Positions 9,525 through 20,827 are shown, numbered from the stretch's first letter. The stretch: DNA of 64,000 bases from Phytophthora sp. 'mugwort' (GCA_033558025.1 JAUCEF010000014.1:2852001-2916000); one strand, 5' to 3'. Notes: generated by a model from the sequence alone, not told the origin. Numbers and translations: made by a program.

Positions 9525-10631
9525 TTAGGCCGCCAGGTGGTGTAGCAAATCCACGAAGACGCGGTTATCAATCTCGGTCACGAGGGTCACGTTGGCTTCC
9601 TCCGGGGCTGAATTGTTGTCCCAGATGCACGCACCACGTTTCTCATCGGGGGCCAAATGAATGCGGCCCTTCAATTTAGGAGAAGTCTTGATGTACTCCG
9701 GATGCAAAAGGATGGCGATCGCGTACGCATCGCAAGGGAAGAATCCTTCGTTCTTGCAAAATTCCCGTGTAAACTTCCAGATCTTCTTGACGTATTCACC
9801 ATTTGAGTTTACCTCCTCGTGGAAAATTCTGTCAAAGGTTTCCCATGGAATCGCATTATCTAGGCACGTCTCGAAGGGGACGACGTACAGCTTGTTGGCG
9901 CTGCAGTGCTGGTAGACAATATTCGTGGCCTCGGGGTCGCAGCTCACGTTGAACTCTGCGTGCGGCGTGTGGTTACCCTCACCGCGCGACAGTCCCCCCA
10001 TGACTACCAACTTCTTCACGTTCGACATGAAGCTCGGGTCCAGCAGCATCGCCAGTGCAATATTAGTGAGCGGTCCCACAGCTGCAACCACCAACTCTCC
10101 ACTGTACTTGTGCGCCAGGTCGATGAGCGCGTGCACAGCTTCGTTGCGTCGCGCAGCAGTCAGCGGGGCTTCCACCTTGCCCGACTCGCCTCCAAGACCG
10201 TCTGGACCGTGGCCCTAAAAGTAACAACAACAATTAGTTAAGTACATGAAAATAAATAGCTGCCAGGCAATTTCTCCTCCAAAATCTTGACGCACCGCCC
10301 ATTTTTCCTCTGAGACGCTGGCAACGATTGCCTTGGACGCGCCACTGTGCACGGGGATGTTGGAGCGTCCAGCAGCCTCGAGAATGCTGCAAACGGATAC
10401 AAAGACAAATTGTAGGTAAATGCTCTGAGCGATGGGTTATACTCGAAGTCTGTATCATTTTGATGTTATTTTGACACTTAACTGCGCGACGTTGTGATTC
10501 GCCTGATGGACGTCGACGTTGCCGAAGACGGTGGTGATGCCGACGACTTGGTCGCCAGGGAAGGCGTGCAGGGCCATGAGGATGGCCACGGCGTCATCCA
10601 CGCCGGCATCGGTGTCTAGAGCCAGGTGCAT
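9525..10631 (-). CDS. Inosine-uridine-preferring-type nucleoside hydrolase
   Basis: Exons 10631-10483, 10386-10296 and 10214-9525 give 930 nt (309 aa). Introns are GTTAAG...GCAG (96 bp) and GTGCGT...TTTTAG (81 bp), and phases match exactly. The ATG is chosen because it directly precedes the N-terminal calcium-binding motif LALDTDAGVDDA (Asp6, 8, 12, 13). Further family marks are TTVFGNV, VGPLTNIAL, VVMGG and EFNVSCDPEA. The length is usual for the family. The enzyme hydrolyses the N-glycosidic bond of ribonucleosides for purine/pyrimidine salvage. The C-terminal motif that is HDPLA in classical members reads CDAYA here, so the catalytic His is Cys, as reported for the third homology group of nucleoside hydrolases. 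The gene looks intact. Confidence 0.93.
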
Positions 10632-10764
10632 ACTTTAAGTACTCCGAAGCTCTTCGTAAAACCTGTCTATACCGATCGTTGTTTGTGGTGAAAAGGCAGC
10701 CATATGGTGAAGATGTCACGTTGTTTGGGGCGAAAAAAACAAAGATGTAGTTTGTTGTTGCGTG

Positions 10765-12186
10765 TTACTTGTTCAATAGTGTCCGAATTTTCTCGGGAGT
10801 TGAGGAGTCATTATAGTGTAAACTGCAGTACTTGATGGTGTCAAGCAATTCCGCTGTTGCTCCGTTCTGTTTCCACTGCGCGAGCTCCTTGACGCAACGC
10901 TTAATCTGAATGGAAGAGGGGGAATCTAGGTAAGAAGTATAGACTGCGAGGATGAGAGAGAGGGAGGGTCACTTGCACCTTCACTTCCGATTTGGAACAA
11001 AACGCGCCGTGAACGGCTGTGTGGTCGTACAGAATGATGGCTCCAGCCATAGCACGCAGGTAATTCATCATAGGACGCCCGTCTTTTGGTCTGCCCAAGT
11101 TGAGAAGATTAACTGCCTGGAAACATCAAACGGAATAACGTGCCCACGTACCTGCTGCCTGTCATGGACGAGCAGCGAGAGTTTGCCAGGAAAGCTGAGA
11201 CGTCTACGGCGGCCGGTTCTTTGGTAATGGCGCACTCAATCGCTCGGATCAGCACTTTCAGCATGGGGCAATGATCGGCCACGAAAAACGACATCGCATT
11301 CAGCGGTGCGTCTGCGAGACTGGAAGAGCAAAGCACCACAAGTGTGTAAGCTAAAAAGTGGGAACCTTAATAATATGATAAAGGGACGACACACTCACCT
11401 CTCTAGTTGGTTTGACACCGCTGTGTTGACCGCTATGAACCGTCGAAAATGGCTGAGATCATTCTGAATATCGGGAGTCTTCGCCTTTAGACTATCAAAG
11501 CTCATGGCGAATTCGACCAGACCTGCGATTTTTTCCATTAGGAAGCCCGCCGCCTTCTTTGTCGCTAAACGAGGGGAAAACGACTATTGAGTATGCAAAC
11601 CAAAAAAAGATAGTCCTCTTTAGCATTTAACGTACATTTTTGGCTAGAAATCTGGACAAGCGCCGCAAAGATTGTTTCTGCAACGCAAATTTACAAACAA
11701 TTATTAGCCTCGCTAGCATTATTGACAAGTGGGAGCGATCATACCGATATCAATCGCGAGGTCGTACAGAGCTCGGACCGTGTAGATGTTTGGGGCTAAC
11801 CTTGTAATGAGTTCCATTTTCAGATCGTCATTACTCGGCTCGCGAATGGTCTGAATGGGTCAACAGAAAACACACAGTCAAGACGCCAGTCACACGAACG
11901 GAGAAACTTTTCTGCATCAAAACTTGCCTTTTGGATGAGCTCGAGACATCCTTCGTAGCACTGCATTCGCCCTAGCGCGTTCTTGGCCTGTGCGATAATA
12001 TCCTCGGATTCGGCTGCGAGGTCTTGACACATTTGATCAATAATAGCCTCTACGCATCGTAAAATACCATTGATCAGAATATGAACGGCCTGAGATCAGA
12101 ACTAGAAGGACAACACATTGCTCGCTCGTACCGGAGAAGCCTTTGTCACTACTTTGGCGCAGCGAGAAGTTGAACATCCGCGGCAT
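10765..12186 (-). CDS. CYRI/FAM49 (CYFIP-related Rac1 interactor) homologue, with an apparent frameshift
   Basis: Eight exons: 12186-12132, 12049-11928, 11850-11745, 11677-11636, 11564-11399, 11319-11152, 11116-10979, 10905-10765. Introns are 67-82 bp except one of 35 bp (11117-11151). The intron at 11851-11927 has a GC-AG donor (GCAAGT). Family marks are ALGRMQCYEGCLELIQ, SFDSLKAKTPDIQNDL followed by HFRRF, AMSFFVADHCPMLKVL and AGAIILYDHTAVHGAF. The Arg-Arg pair in HFRRF corresponds to the pair used by CYRI-B to bind active Rac1. About 312 aa, family-typical. In exon 6 the frame slips by one base between SAFLAN and LSLLVHDRQQ (about 11180): either a real 1-nt deletion or an assembly error. 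The role in animals and amoebae is to oppose Rac1-Scar/WAVE actin signalling; the same role here is inferred. Confidence 0.85.
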
Positions 12187-12374
12187 GCTGCTCTCTCTCC
12201 AGGTCGACTCTCAACGTCTGCTACGGTCAGCCCAACGGAAGGATGGAGCAGTACTGCGAGCCAATCGCTCCTTCGCGCGGGATCCTGCACGACGAGAGAG
12301 CGGAGAAGAATCTCGCTCCAGCCTTCCGTTGAGTGGTTAACTATAGCCCCCACCACTTGAAACGACCGCAGCTC
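12187..12374. promoter_or_regulatory. Divergent intergenic promoter region
   Basis: 188 bp separate the ATG of the CYRI homologue (minus) from the chosen ATG of the 1205-aa protein gene (plus), so both promoters must fit here or overlap the genes. I do not recognise a TATA box or a clear oomycete initiator; the call rests on gene arrangement only. Confidence 0.4.
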
Positions 12375-15300
12375 ATGCCTATAATAATTCCACTCGAGAA
12401 AATCAATTTTTTGTGGCTATTTTTTGCGAGGGAATTGACACAGTGCCTCGATGAGTGCATTAAGTCGAGCACTGTGATGGCTGCCAATGAGATTTTCAAC
12501 GACCTCAATCTCGTACTGCAACTCAATCAGCACATTCAGGGCGTCTCGGTCTCTTCCAATGGCGCTCGACTACTCGCGTCTGCACGGTCGTCGTCACCTT
12601 CGGGGCCGTTAGCCAAGCAAACGTCGTTCAAAGTGCTCACGAATCTCGAGTCCATAAGATACTCAGAGTCTCGACAAGACGCGCAATTTGACCATCAGCG
12701 CTCAATCTTCTTGTCCGTGAGCTCGAGCGACCTCCCTTTCCACCTACAGGGCGACAAAGACTTTAATGAAGCAAGTGCACTGGCAAAGCGACGAGCTCTG
12801 CGTTATTCGGAAGCGATTAAGACTCGAATCGAGTTTCTTTGGGGGGTAGCAGGCGGAAAAAAGCAGGCAGAAATGGCTCAACGTATTCGCCAACAGCAAC
12901 GAGAAGACGGTGGGCCGCAAGGACGAAGTCGACGAGTACAGCAAAGTGTCCGTCGAGTTACGGCAAGCAATGACATGACCCCCCCGCTACTTCCTCCGCT
13001 TGAAGAACTAGAAGAAGAAGATTACATGGAACTCATGTTACTCATCTTTAAAGTACTGCGAGGGGATTTCGTGCTCGAGTTAGCACACAAACAGATCCAA
13101 TGCGACTGGGAAGTGGACAGCCACCATGGGAAAAGCCTGAGTTTTGAACAATTTTTTGCGGCTGTGTTCGAGCTGGTGGATGTTTGGACCTGCGATATCG
13201 AGGAGGCCACATATGAGCGCTTCCTCCATCTCCTAGCGCGGCGCATTACGCGACGAGTGGCCGTTTTCTTGGATGGCGCCGAGCTGAAGCTTTCCCTGTC
13301 GGACAATTTTGAGCCCCAAGTTGTGGTGAAGTCCATTCCGTTGCGAACAATTCCCAAGTTTGTGACCATCGCTCGGGTTGTGGCTGCAACTGGGATGACG
13401 ACGGTGGGAGAATTGGCACGAGCTGACCCGAATGTCGTGGAGCGTAAGCGAATCGATTTCCTGGAGCGGAATACTGGAAAGGTGGTGGACCCCGGAGGCC
13501 TCAGTGAAACCCGAAAGCTGGGGCAGGATTTGCAGACCCTCCTCGCAATGTTCAAAAGCATTGCACTACAGTTTGAGAATATTAATTATGCTCTTGACAA
13601 TAACGTGTTACGTCGATTACCAAGCGCGGCAGGCGCTCGTCTACAGCCTGGAGACAGTAGAAAAGCAACCTGTGAGTCTAGCACGGGAACTGGGACCGCT
13701 CTTACTGGACAGAGCCATTCTAATGGTGACATTGATACGGAGGGCGACATTCGTGCTGTTCCTGTAGGAAAATCACCAAAAAGTGGGAGTTTGCCGAATA
13801 TTCACAGTAAAAGCGACGCTGAAACAAGACAAGCCCAGGCAACAGTTGGTGGTCATACCAATCATTCCGCTGCTCGAGATCGTAACATTTCTGCTGAGAC
13901 TTCTCAAGGTAGCAAGAGGAATGTCAGTCAGACAGAGAGTAACAGCAATCTTCATTCACAAAGCCAGACCAAAGCTCGAGATAGCAGCTCTGGCTGCTTC
14001 CAGCCGATTAATACTATCTACGAGTTGCAGACCGCCGATGCAGGAATTGTCAACACATTACGCTCGACTTTTTTAATTGAAAAGGCGATATCAATTGAAC
14101 GGCAAACCGAATTGCCAGCTATTCGCAATGAGTTAGTAAAATTTGGGGTACCGATTGATGCTGAAAGCTTAGCAGACGAGCCCGCCCGGGACCGGTATAA
14201 CGCTCTGTACGATCTACTTGTTCTACGAGATGGGGAAAGTTTGAAAACACTGGCCGCCGTCATGCTGGAGCAGATTAAGCTTGAATTGAGTATACATGGT
14301 ATTATTGTTGACGATGAGGAAGACGTCGAAGAAGTGTACGACGGCTTTTTCGCTACGGTCGTGACGGGGACAGGGGAATCCATCGTTCAAGATGCTCAAC
14401 GCTGGATGGAAAGTACCGTACATGGCAACAAAGTGAACGATTACATCCAGCACGACTTCCACGAGTTAGAATCAATTGAACAAGTAAAATTGCTGGGTAC
14501 CAAGCACGGAGATGAAGAATTTCTCGCCCTTTTGGCCAAAACTAGTGAGAGAGAAGGTGAAAACACTAGCAAACTTGTTGGGAAGACAAACACAAGCCCA
14601 ATTCAAAGAAAACCGAGCCGGGCAATTGCTGTGTCAATGTCACATGCTGACACTTGCCAGAAAATCCAAAGCAGAGCATCCGGTCCGGTAGAAGAATTTT
14701 TACCCAACACGCCAATAGATCAAGTGGTTGTCCCAATAAACGAGCAACAAGACCATGATCCAAGTGAGAAGAGAAAGAAGACCAAGAAGAAAAAAAATGA
14801 CCAGGAGCGACCTTCTCATTCCTCGTCTAGTGCTCAATATCCACCAGCCTCCGTAGAAGATGGGACGTCATCACGCGGGAGCCACCACAACGTTAAATCG
14901 GTAATTACAGACCGTAAAGCGAAATTTACGATCTCAACTCAAGGTAATGAACAGACTGATGCCTTGGAGAATAAAGTTGCCGAAGAGAGAATTATCCATG
15001 GACCCTCAATTGAAGCAACTTGTGCATCTGCACTTGACAATGCCAAGCGAAATAGACCAACACTGATCTCACGTCACGGTCTCTTAATCACTGGACTTGA
15101 TATGGATGCAGCTTTGGACGAAAAAAACCATCACGATACTTCAGAGCAGCATACGGCTCGTGACGCTCTGAATGTTGCAATTGAGTTGGAAGAGGAAGAT
15201 ACTGTTCAATCTTCAGCTGGCGCGAGGGATGACGGGGAAAGGTGCGTTTTACTTCGTAGAGCCGATGCGTTTAATGATGGCTAATTCGTGCTTCTCGTTC

Positions 15301-16135
15301 AGGTTAATTTCCATGGAGCCCAAAGTGCCAAAGATTGTAATCGGTGGTGCAACAAGCGCGAAGAATGTGCCAGTTACTGGGCGCTACATTCAGCTCTTGG
15401 GGCTTGGCACAGTGCTGATCACTAATGGCGAACATGATTTCTTCCAATTGCTACGGTCGCATGAAGGCCTCGACACTGACCTGGTAAGTGTCGACCATGA
15501 ACTTTCTACTGAATGCCTGGAAGTTTTATGACCTTCGCGGTGACATTTTAATTATGAGATTGAAGGTATGCTTTGACATTGGGGCTGAGCTCGACACGGC
15601 TCTAACGAAACTGCACATAATTCAACAGCGTGTAGGCAATCGGGTGATTCTGTTCGGCGGAAATCCTGACGAGTCCGATAAAACCCAGCAGGTTGCGTTG
15701 GAATGTCTCACCCACGGGGCACTCTACTTTGCTACAATCCCGTTTGACTTTCCCCGACTACGAGAAAAGATCATGTCATTCTTTGAGAATGCCAAGCAGC
15801 CCTACATCCTGCGACAACGAAAACCACCAGGCCAAACAGCTCAGATAGGCTCTTCTATCGGCACTGGTAGTCTGTTTGCAATGCACGATGAACCGCGAAA
15901 AGTTTCAACGAGCGTGGCTTTCGCCAAGACCCCCCGACGTAAACTCAGTGTGGCAATCCCCGCTCTGCCGTCTTTGTCATACTCTCCACGTGAAAGTCCT
16001 CAGTTGTTACCTCAAGGATCAAACGAGTCCCGACGCGCCGACTTTACGCCTGTCGCACCCAGTACACCACGGTCGTCGCAGTCCAGAAACAGATCACCTC
16101 GCTTTTCGACGTCACTGAATAAACTCATTCGCTGA
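12375..16135 (+). CDS. Large protein of unknown function with C-terminal receiver-like domain
   Basis: Exons 12375-15241, 15303-15483 and 15566-16135 give 3618 nt (1205 aa). Introns are GTGCGT...TTCAG (61 bp) and GTAAGT...GAAG (82 bp); phases agree. ATG 12375 is the first in frame; ATG 12477 is an alternative. Residues about 210-300 form a helical region (EEDYMELMLLIFKVLRGDFV, then LSFEQFFAAVFELVDVW). About 430-560 and 720-900 are polar, low-complexity linkers with a Lys-rich patch (KRKKTKKKKND). Residues about 960-1080 run with alternating hydrophobic strands and helices like a CheY-type receiver: LVCFDIG at the phospho-Asp strand, RVILFGGN, and ATIPFDFPRL where a receiver has TKPF. The conserved Lys is Ile and the N-terminal acidic pair is missing, so a pseudo-receiver is likely. 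The tail is Ser/Pro/Arg-rich. Function unknown. Confidence 0.85.
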
Positions 16136-16249
16136 TATCTCCTTCCCATTCGAAGTCGATAAAACGGCGAAGGTTTATTAGTCGCTAAACACGTCTAAAA
16201 GCCACTGTTGTAACTTTGCAGCTTAAGCAGCTTGCATTAAGGTCCTCGA

Positions 16250-18100
16250 TTAACCAACTCGCTTGATCTTTGTCGCGGGTTCGCCCCTGGCGTACTGGAC
16301 AGCTGTCATCAGGTAGTTAACCACACGAAGGCGAAACACGAGGTTGCAATGCTCCCACCAATAGCCCAACGATGCCAATATCCCGGGTTGCCCCCCTTCA
16401 CGTGAAGCTGAGTAGGAAACAGAATGTCCGCTGACAGCGTAATTTCCCATGATCGAAAACCTCTCCCTGCATTGTTTAAACGACAAGAAATCAACTTAGT
16501 ACACAGAAATGCTAAAACCATTAACAGGGAAATTCGCACATGGTGGTTCCTCCCAACTCTTTGTTCAGAGCACGAATCATGTTGTTCATCCGGAATACAA
16601 ACAGCATATCCCTTGGAAGTTGCTCCAGAAAGTCAGTGATCTGGGTAACACAATATCAGTCAAGCTGATGTAAGAGAGATATCTCTTCTTAACAAGATTA
16701 AAGCTACGTACGTTGGAGAATCGAATATTCTTAAGATCCTCGGAGAGTTTCTTGCGCTCGGGCTCAGTCATGGACGCGTCTAGACGCCCTTCGTGGTCGA
16801 TTGTCCGGTATGTCAGCAGAAGCGGCAAGTATTTTGCAAGTTCTCCAACATTTAACCTCCTTCCACAATCCTCGAGCAGAGCGCTGTCTCGCATTAGCAT
16901 TGCACGCCACAGATCGCAATAGGTTTTGCGGAATTCACCGTCCAGCTCACGGTAGAGCCCGTGGTCGAGCAGAACGAGCTGCTCTTTGCGCTTGACTTGA
17001 GGGTCAGGATTCTGGCGCACAAAGATATTCCCAGCGTGTGGATCGCAGTGAACAAATCCGTGACAGAAGACCATTTCGCTGAACACTTCACACAGCACTC
17101 TAGCGACCTCAGGAGGGTCGAGGCCGTGCTCTCTGATGGTCTCAATCTGCGAAATCTTCGGTGCATTGATAAACTCCATCGACATCATTCTCTTTGTGCT
17201 CAGATCGTCGTAAACAATAGGCACGTAGACATTCCTGTTGTGCCTTAAACACGCTGCAATGCGCCTGCTGTTGTTCTTTTCGTTTTCAAAATCCAGCTAA
17301 AAGCATTTTAGCACGAAACACACATTAGCAACCTCGCCATCGATCGTTCTAAGCACGCGTATTTATTACCTCTGAGAGCAGCGCACGCTTGAACTCGGGA
17401 AAAAGCCATTGGATCTGCACTTCAGGAAAATAGTACTCGGTGAGCTGGAAGGCCCACTGGATGACTAGGATATCGGCTTTCATCTGTGACTCAAGATGCG
17501 GGTACTGGACTTTGACGGCCAGTTCTCGCCCTTGGTGATCCACCGCATGATGCACTTGAGCTAGCGAGGCAGAAGCAAGTGGCGTCTGGTCAAACTCGTG
17601 GAAAACCTCTTGCCAGGGTCGCCCCATCTCCGTCTCGAGGGCCTGCTTGACCTTGTCGAATGATATGGGCTTGGCCTGGTCCTGTAGCTGGGCCAGCGTC
17701 TCCGTATACACCTTGGGCAGTCCGTGGTTAAATGTTGCTAGTTGCTGCCCGAATTTTGTGTAGATGCCCCCATTCTGGAAACACAAGTGGAGGAGTCTCT
17801 GGGCGATGCGCTGGTTCAGACTCTGCAATTTGAAGCGGTAGGCTACGTCGTCTCTTTCGGTGCCTTTAAAGTGACGTCGGTAATCCCAAACCACTTGACC
17901 CCCGGTGGCAAACACGCGCAGTGACCGCGACAAGATGTTGCTACAGAAGAAGGACGAGGAGGTTAGTGGACGAAGCTGTGGTGGTCACGGGAGGGGAAAG
18001 TTTACGCGTTCGCTTCATCGGCCGCGTAGGCGCCACCCGAGAGCAGTGTGAGCGCTGCCAGCGACCGCCTCGTGCGTGTGGAGAGCATGGCGAAGCTCAT
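16250..18100 (-). CDS. ADCK1-type ABC1/UbiB atypical protein kinase
   Basis: Five exons: 18100-18006, 17940-17370, 17296-16712, 16640-16540, 16466-16250. They total 1569 nt (522 aa, the usual ADCK1 length), with introns of 65-73 bp and all phases consistent. The first exon encodes an Arg-rich, hydrophobic start (STRTRRSLAALTLLSGG) that fits mitochondrial targeting. Its donor GTAAAC and the CTGTAG acceptor were found from the otherwise missing N-terminus. ABC1 hallmarks in order: KFGQQLATF (the KxGQ motif), ASASLAQVHHAV (Ala-rich loop replacing the Gly-rich loop), LAVKVQYP (ATP Lys), HCDPHAGNIFV (catalytic loop) and LLDHGLYREL (metal-binding DxG-like). The family acts on mitochondrial lipid/coenzyme Q or membrane homeostasis; the exact substrate here is not known. 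Intact. Confidence 0.93.
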
Positions 18101-18418
18101 TTTACGGTGATGATGGCAGTTGTGCACCAGGCACCGTTACCAATCGATAACCTGCAAAATCCGCTAATGAACAACGTCAAAATTCAACGCTTGGGCTTAC
18201 TTTACATTTTATCGAGTTTGAACTTAGGTAACATATAGACAATGGGTAATTGCACAAAAGGTAAAAAAGATAAAACGCGTTTACAGTAGGCGTTAATTGA
18301 CGGACATCTATGTACTGTAGTATACCTCGACGACTTTTCAAGGTATTGTAGCAAGCGCCGCGCCGCCGATAGATCGAAGCACGTAGACGGCGTAGTTAAG
18401 GGACACAGATCGACTTAC
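18101..18418. promoter_or_regulatory. Intergenic: upstream of the ADCK1-type gene, downstream of the secreted-protein gene
   Basis: 318 bp between the ADCK1-type ATG and the stop of the next minus-strand gene. It must hold the promoter of the former and the 3' end of the latter. No motif is recognised. Confidence 0.4.
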
Positions 18419-18955
18419 TTACTTGCAGTCGAACTTGCCGGCGATGAACTTGCCGTCGATCGAGTTCTCGCAGCCGCCCTTGCCTGTCTTAGGGTCCCTG
18501 ATGTCGCCAGTTCCCATTCCGCTTTCCGTACCGTTGCCACTGTTTTTCATGCACATGAGTACCTCATTCCGTCAGTATCGACAATTTTCACTTTTAATCG
18601 CAAGTGTTAAAGTAGGCAGGATGACATACGCCCAAAAGAACGTCCAGCAGTCCTTGCTGGCCTTCATTTCAGCCTTGGTCGGCGGGTCGCACGCGTATGC
18701 CGAACAGGTACCGTAGGGGTAGCCGTGATTACCATCGTACTTGTGATCCGTTACGAAGACGGCAAAGGTCTGCTTTTTCTTGTGCGTGCGAGTGTTGTGC
18801 GCGCATTCGGCAGCCTGAATGGCCTTGGACACTGTCGTCGCTTGGCAGTTGTAGGCGCTCGGGCACTTGGCCTTGGTGTTGGAGTGACAGGGGGCGAGGG
18901 TCGCGGACACAAGTGCGGGGGCAACGAGGAGGGCGAGGGCAAAGGTGAAGCGCAT
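18419..18955 (-). CDS. Small secreted cysteine-rich protein
   Basis: ATG 18955 opens a clear signal peptide (MRFTFALALLVAPALVSA). The mature part is rich in Cys (APCH, KCPSAYNC, ECAHN, GTCSAYAC, KDCW) and continues after an intron to a tail with MCMKNSGNGTES and GGCENSIDGKF, ending FDCK and TAA at 18419. Exons are 18955-about 18630 and 18562-18419. The splice is not clean: the canonical donor GTATGT (18629) leaves the frame off by one against acceptor 18562, while a GC donor two bases earlier (18631) gives a consistent 155-aa frame. I see no RxLR or dEER motif. A secreted protein of an oomycete, possibly apoplastic; function not known. Confidence 0.72.
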
Positions 18956-20827
18956 CTTGGTTCTGCTGTTCGTAGGAAATTGATAACTGAAGTGGAGGAT
19001 CTCGCTGTTCGGCCCTGGTGGACAGCATCTCGGACGGTTTGACGATAGTTGGCCATGTACGTAAACGCAGATGTGATCTGTATCTGTGGCCCTCGACTTG
19101 ACGAAGAGAGGTACGAGCGACAAGCTTTCCAACTTTCCAGCTGGCAGCACCGTTTTTTTGGTACAGTATACGCTGAAGGATACAGTATTAATATTACATG
19201 TAGTACTGTCAAACCTGTCCTAATTAGTTCCTGTGCATTCTAGTATTTAATACAACATCATTTTACATAAACACGTGACTTGGTGTTTGTATTACAATCC
19301 CTCCTCTATTTGATTTCCTGTTGTACTTATTCAAAACGCTGTCCATGGGTGGTATTACTTAGTACAGGTTTAACAGTACTACAGTATTCATGTCATCGCC
19401 CGAGAGCAGGGCCCGCAGCATCAGGAGCTTCAAAATACCAGATGGCTGCACAAGAAATGCTTGGCTCGAGCATGCAATCGAAAATATAAATTGATTTTAT
19501 CATTATGTGATTTCATTTAAAAATTTCATGCGAATCAACCGCAGGGGCCAACAAGGTGCTCACGTACTGGCGTCTCCACCTGGCTCTGGGTGTGGCGTTC
19601 TACCAGTGATCGATTCGGAAAACCCGTTACAAGGGACCCTCAAGTAAACAAACTCGAGCAACACGACAGCAATGAACATGATTTCAGCATGTATCCGTCT
19701 GAAAAGTACGATTTAACTCGGTAACTGAGGGGTTGTACGGTACAGCATATTGTATTGTCAATTCCTCTCAAATTTGCCAACGCTGAGAGATTTTTAGGAA
19801 GCCGCCGATGAGTCGACCTGCACCATTAATTGTCAAAAGCATCGCTGTTTTTCGATATATAACTATCACCAGCCTCGTTTCTTACAATTGTCTCCTTTGC
19901 CCGCGTAGGCGAGAGCAGGCCGCCCACGGACGTTGCTTGCCCGGTAAACTGTCGTTGTTGTTCCCCCTGTGTTGTTAATGCCGAGCTAGTCGTTCTATCA
20001 TTTCACCGTAGTGGATGGTGCTGAGTATTGTGCAGGCTAGCGGCTAGTTGTTCGCGCTGGTGGTGTAGGTGTGGTGTAGCGGGATCGGTCAAAATATGAT
20101 TAAGACCCGATCCGCTTACCAACTGCGCCCAGACACCGACTAACGGAGGGGGTTCCCCGATGATCCGTGATCAGCTGAACTTGGTCTCGCCCTGTGTACC
20201 CGTCGGTGGGCTGGATCTGCTCCCTTAGGACTCCGAAAGATGCAGCAATGTAAAGCCTAGAACGTCCTGGCGGGACGTGGAGCAGCGCAGAAATCTTCGC
20301 TCTGCTGCCGTTATTGGCTCCGATCTGAGGTAGTCGATCTTCGATTAGGGGGCTGGACTTGATCCGAGGCCGAGGTTGCCGTGTAGTGTTGTTCCTTTCC
20401 TTTCCTTGAGTTGCTTGCCGCTTCCTTTAGCGGGATCTTGCGAGTCGAAAGTCGACGCGATCGTCAGTCAAGCACTGAATGCCGATCGATCGAGGTATGC
20501 GCTTGAGCAGAAGTTCGCTAGCGTGGGGGGGGGTCGGCCAACATCTTATCCGATCATCACGACACTAGATCTGCTACCTTCGACTGGTGGACACCTTGGG
20601 GGGCCAATGTAGTTCCCTTTCCGCAGTATGTGAAAACCGCCTAAGGGCTGTTCTTAAGTTCTCGGGACGAATCCCAAAAAAACTGTCTTCATTTCCCAAA
20701 ATAAGAATGAAAGTCGGGAAGTTTATGTAATTTACATAACTTACAAAAACGTAAACCTGTGCTACATCCTAAATCTATTGCGAATTTGCCACCACTCATC
20801 ATTCACAGATACGGCGGAGGAAGGCAG
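18956..20827. other. Long stretch without a supported gene
   Basis: About 1.9 kb. The first 200 bp are presumably the promoter of the secreted-protein gene. The rest has short unsupported ORFs, an AT-rich part (19.2-19.9 kb), and a more GC-rich part (19.9-20.6 kb) with the tRNA-like hairpin listed separately. No coding segment with protein-like composition was found on either strand. Confidence 0.5.
20078..20133 (-). repeat. tRNA-like box A plus hairpin (possible SINE head)
   Basis: On the minus strand TCTGGGCGCAGTTGG (20119-20133) resembles an internal Pol III box A. It is followed by a near-perfect hairpin: 20104-20116 pairs with 20078-20090 around a 13-nt loop. GACCGATCCC in the second arm is a partial box B match at tRNA-like spacing. 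It does not fold into a full cloverleaf by eye, so a tRNA-derived SINE or chance hairpin fits better than a functional tRNA. Confidence 0.3.

Noticed and set aside
12333..12374. Upstream start for the 1205-aa protein
   Set aside because: The codon at 12333 is GTG; the first in-frame ATG is at 12375.
18630..18955. RxLR or Crinkler effector
   Set aside because: No RxLR, dEER or LxLFLAK motif follows the signal peptide.
18572..19150. Longer N-terminus for the secreted protein (start at 19150)
   Set aside because: The upstream part would bury the signal peptide inside the protein and begins at a non-ATG codon region; ATG 18955 directly precedes the signal peptide.
20078..20133. Functional tRNA gene
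   Set aside because: No acceptor stem or 7-nt anticodon loop could be built by eye; only box A and a hairpin are convincing.
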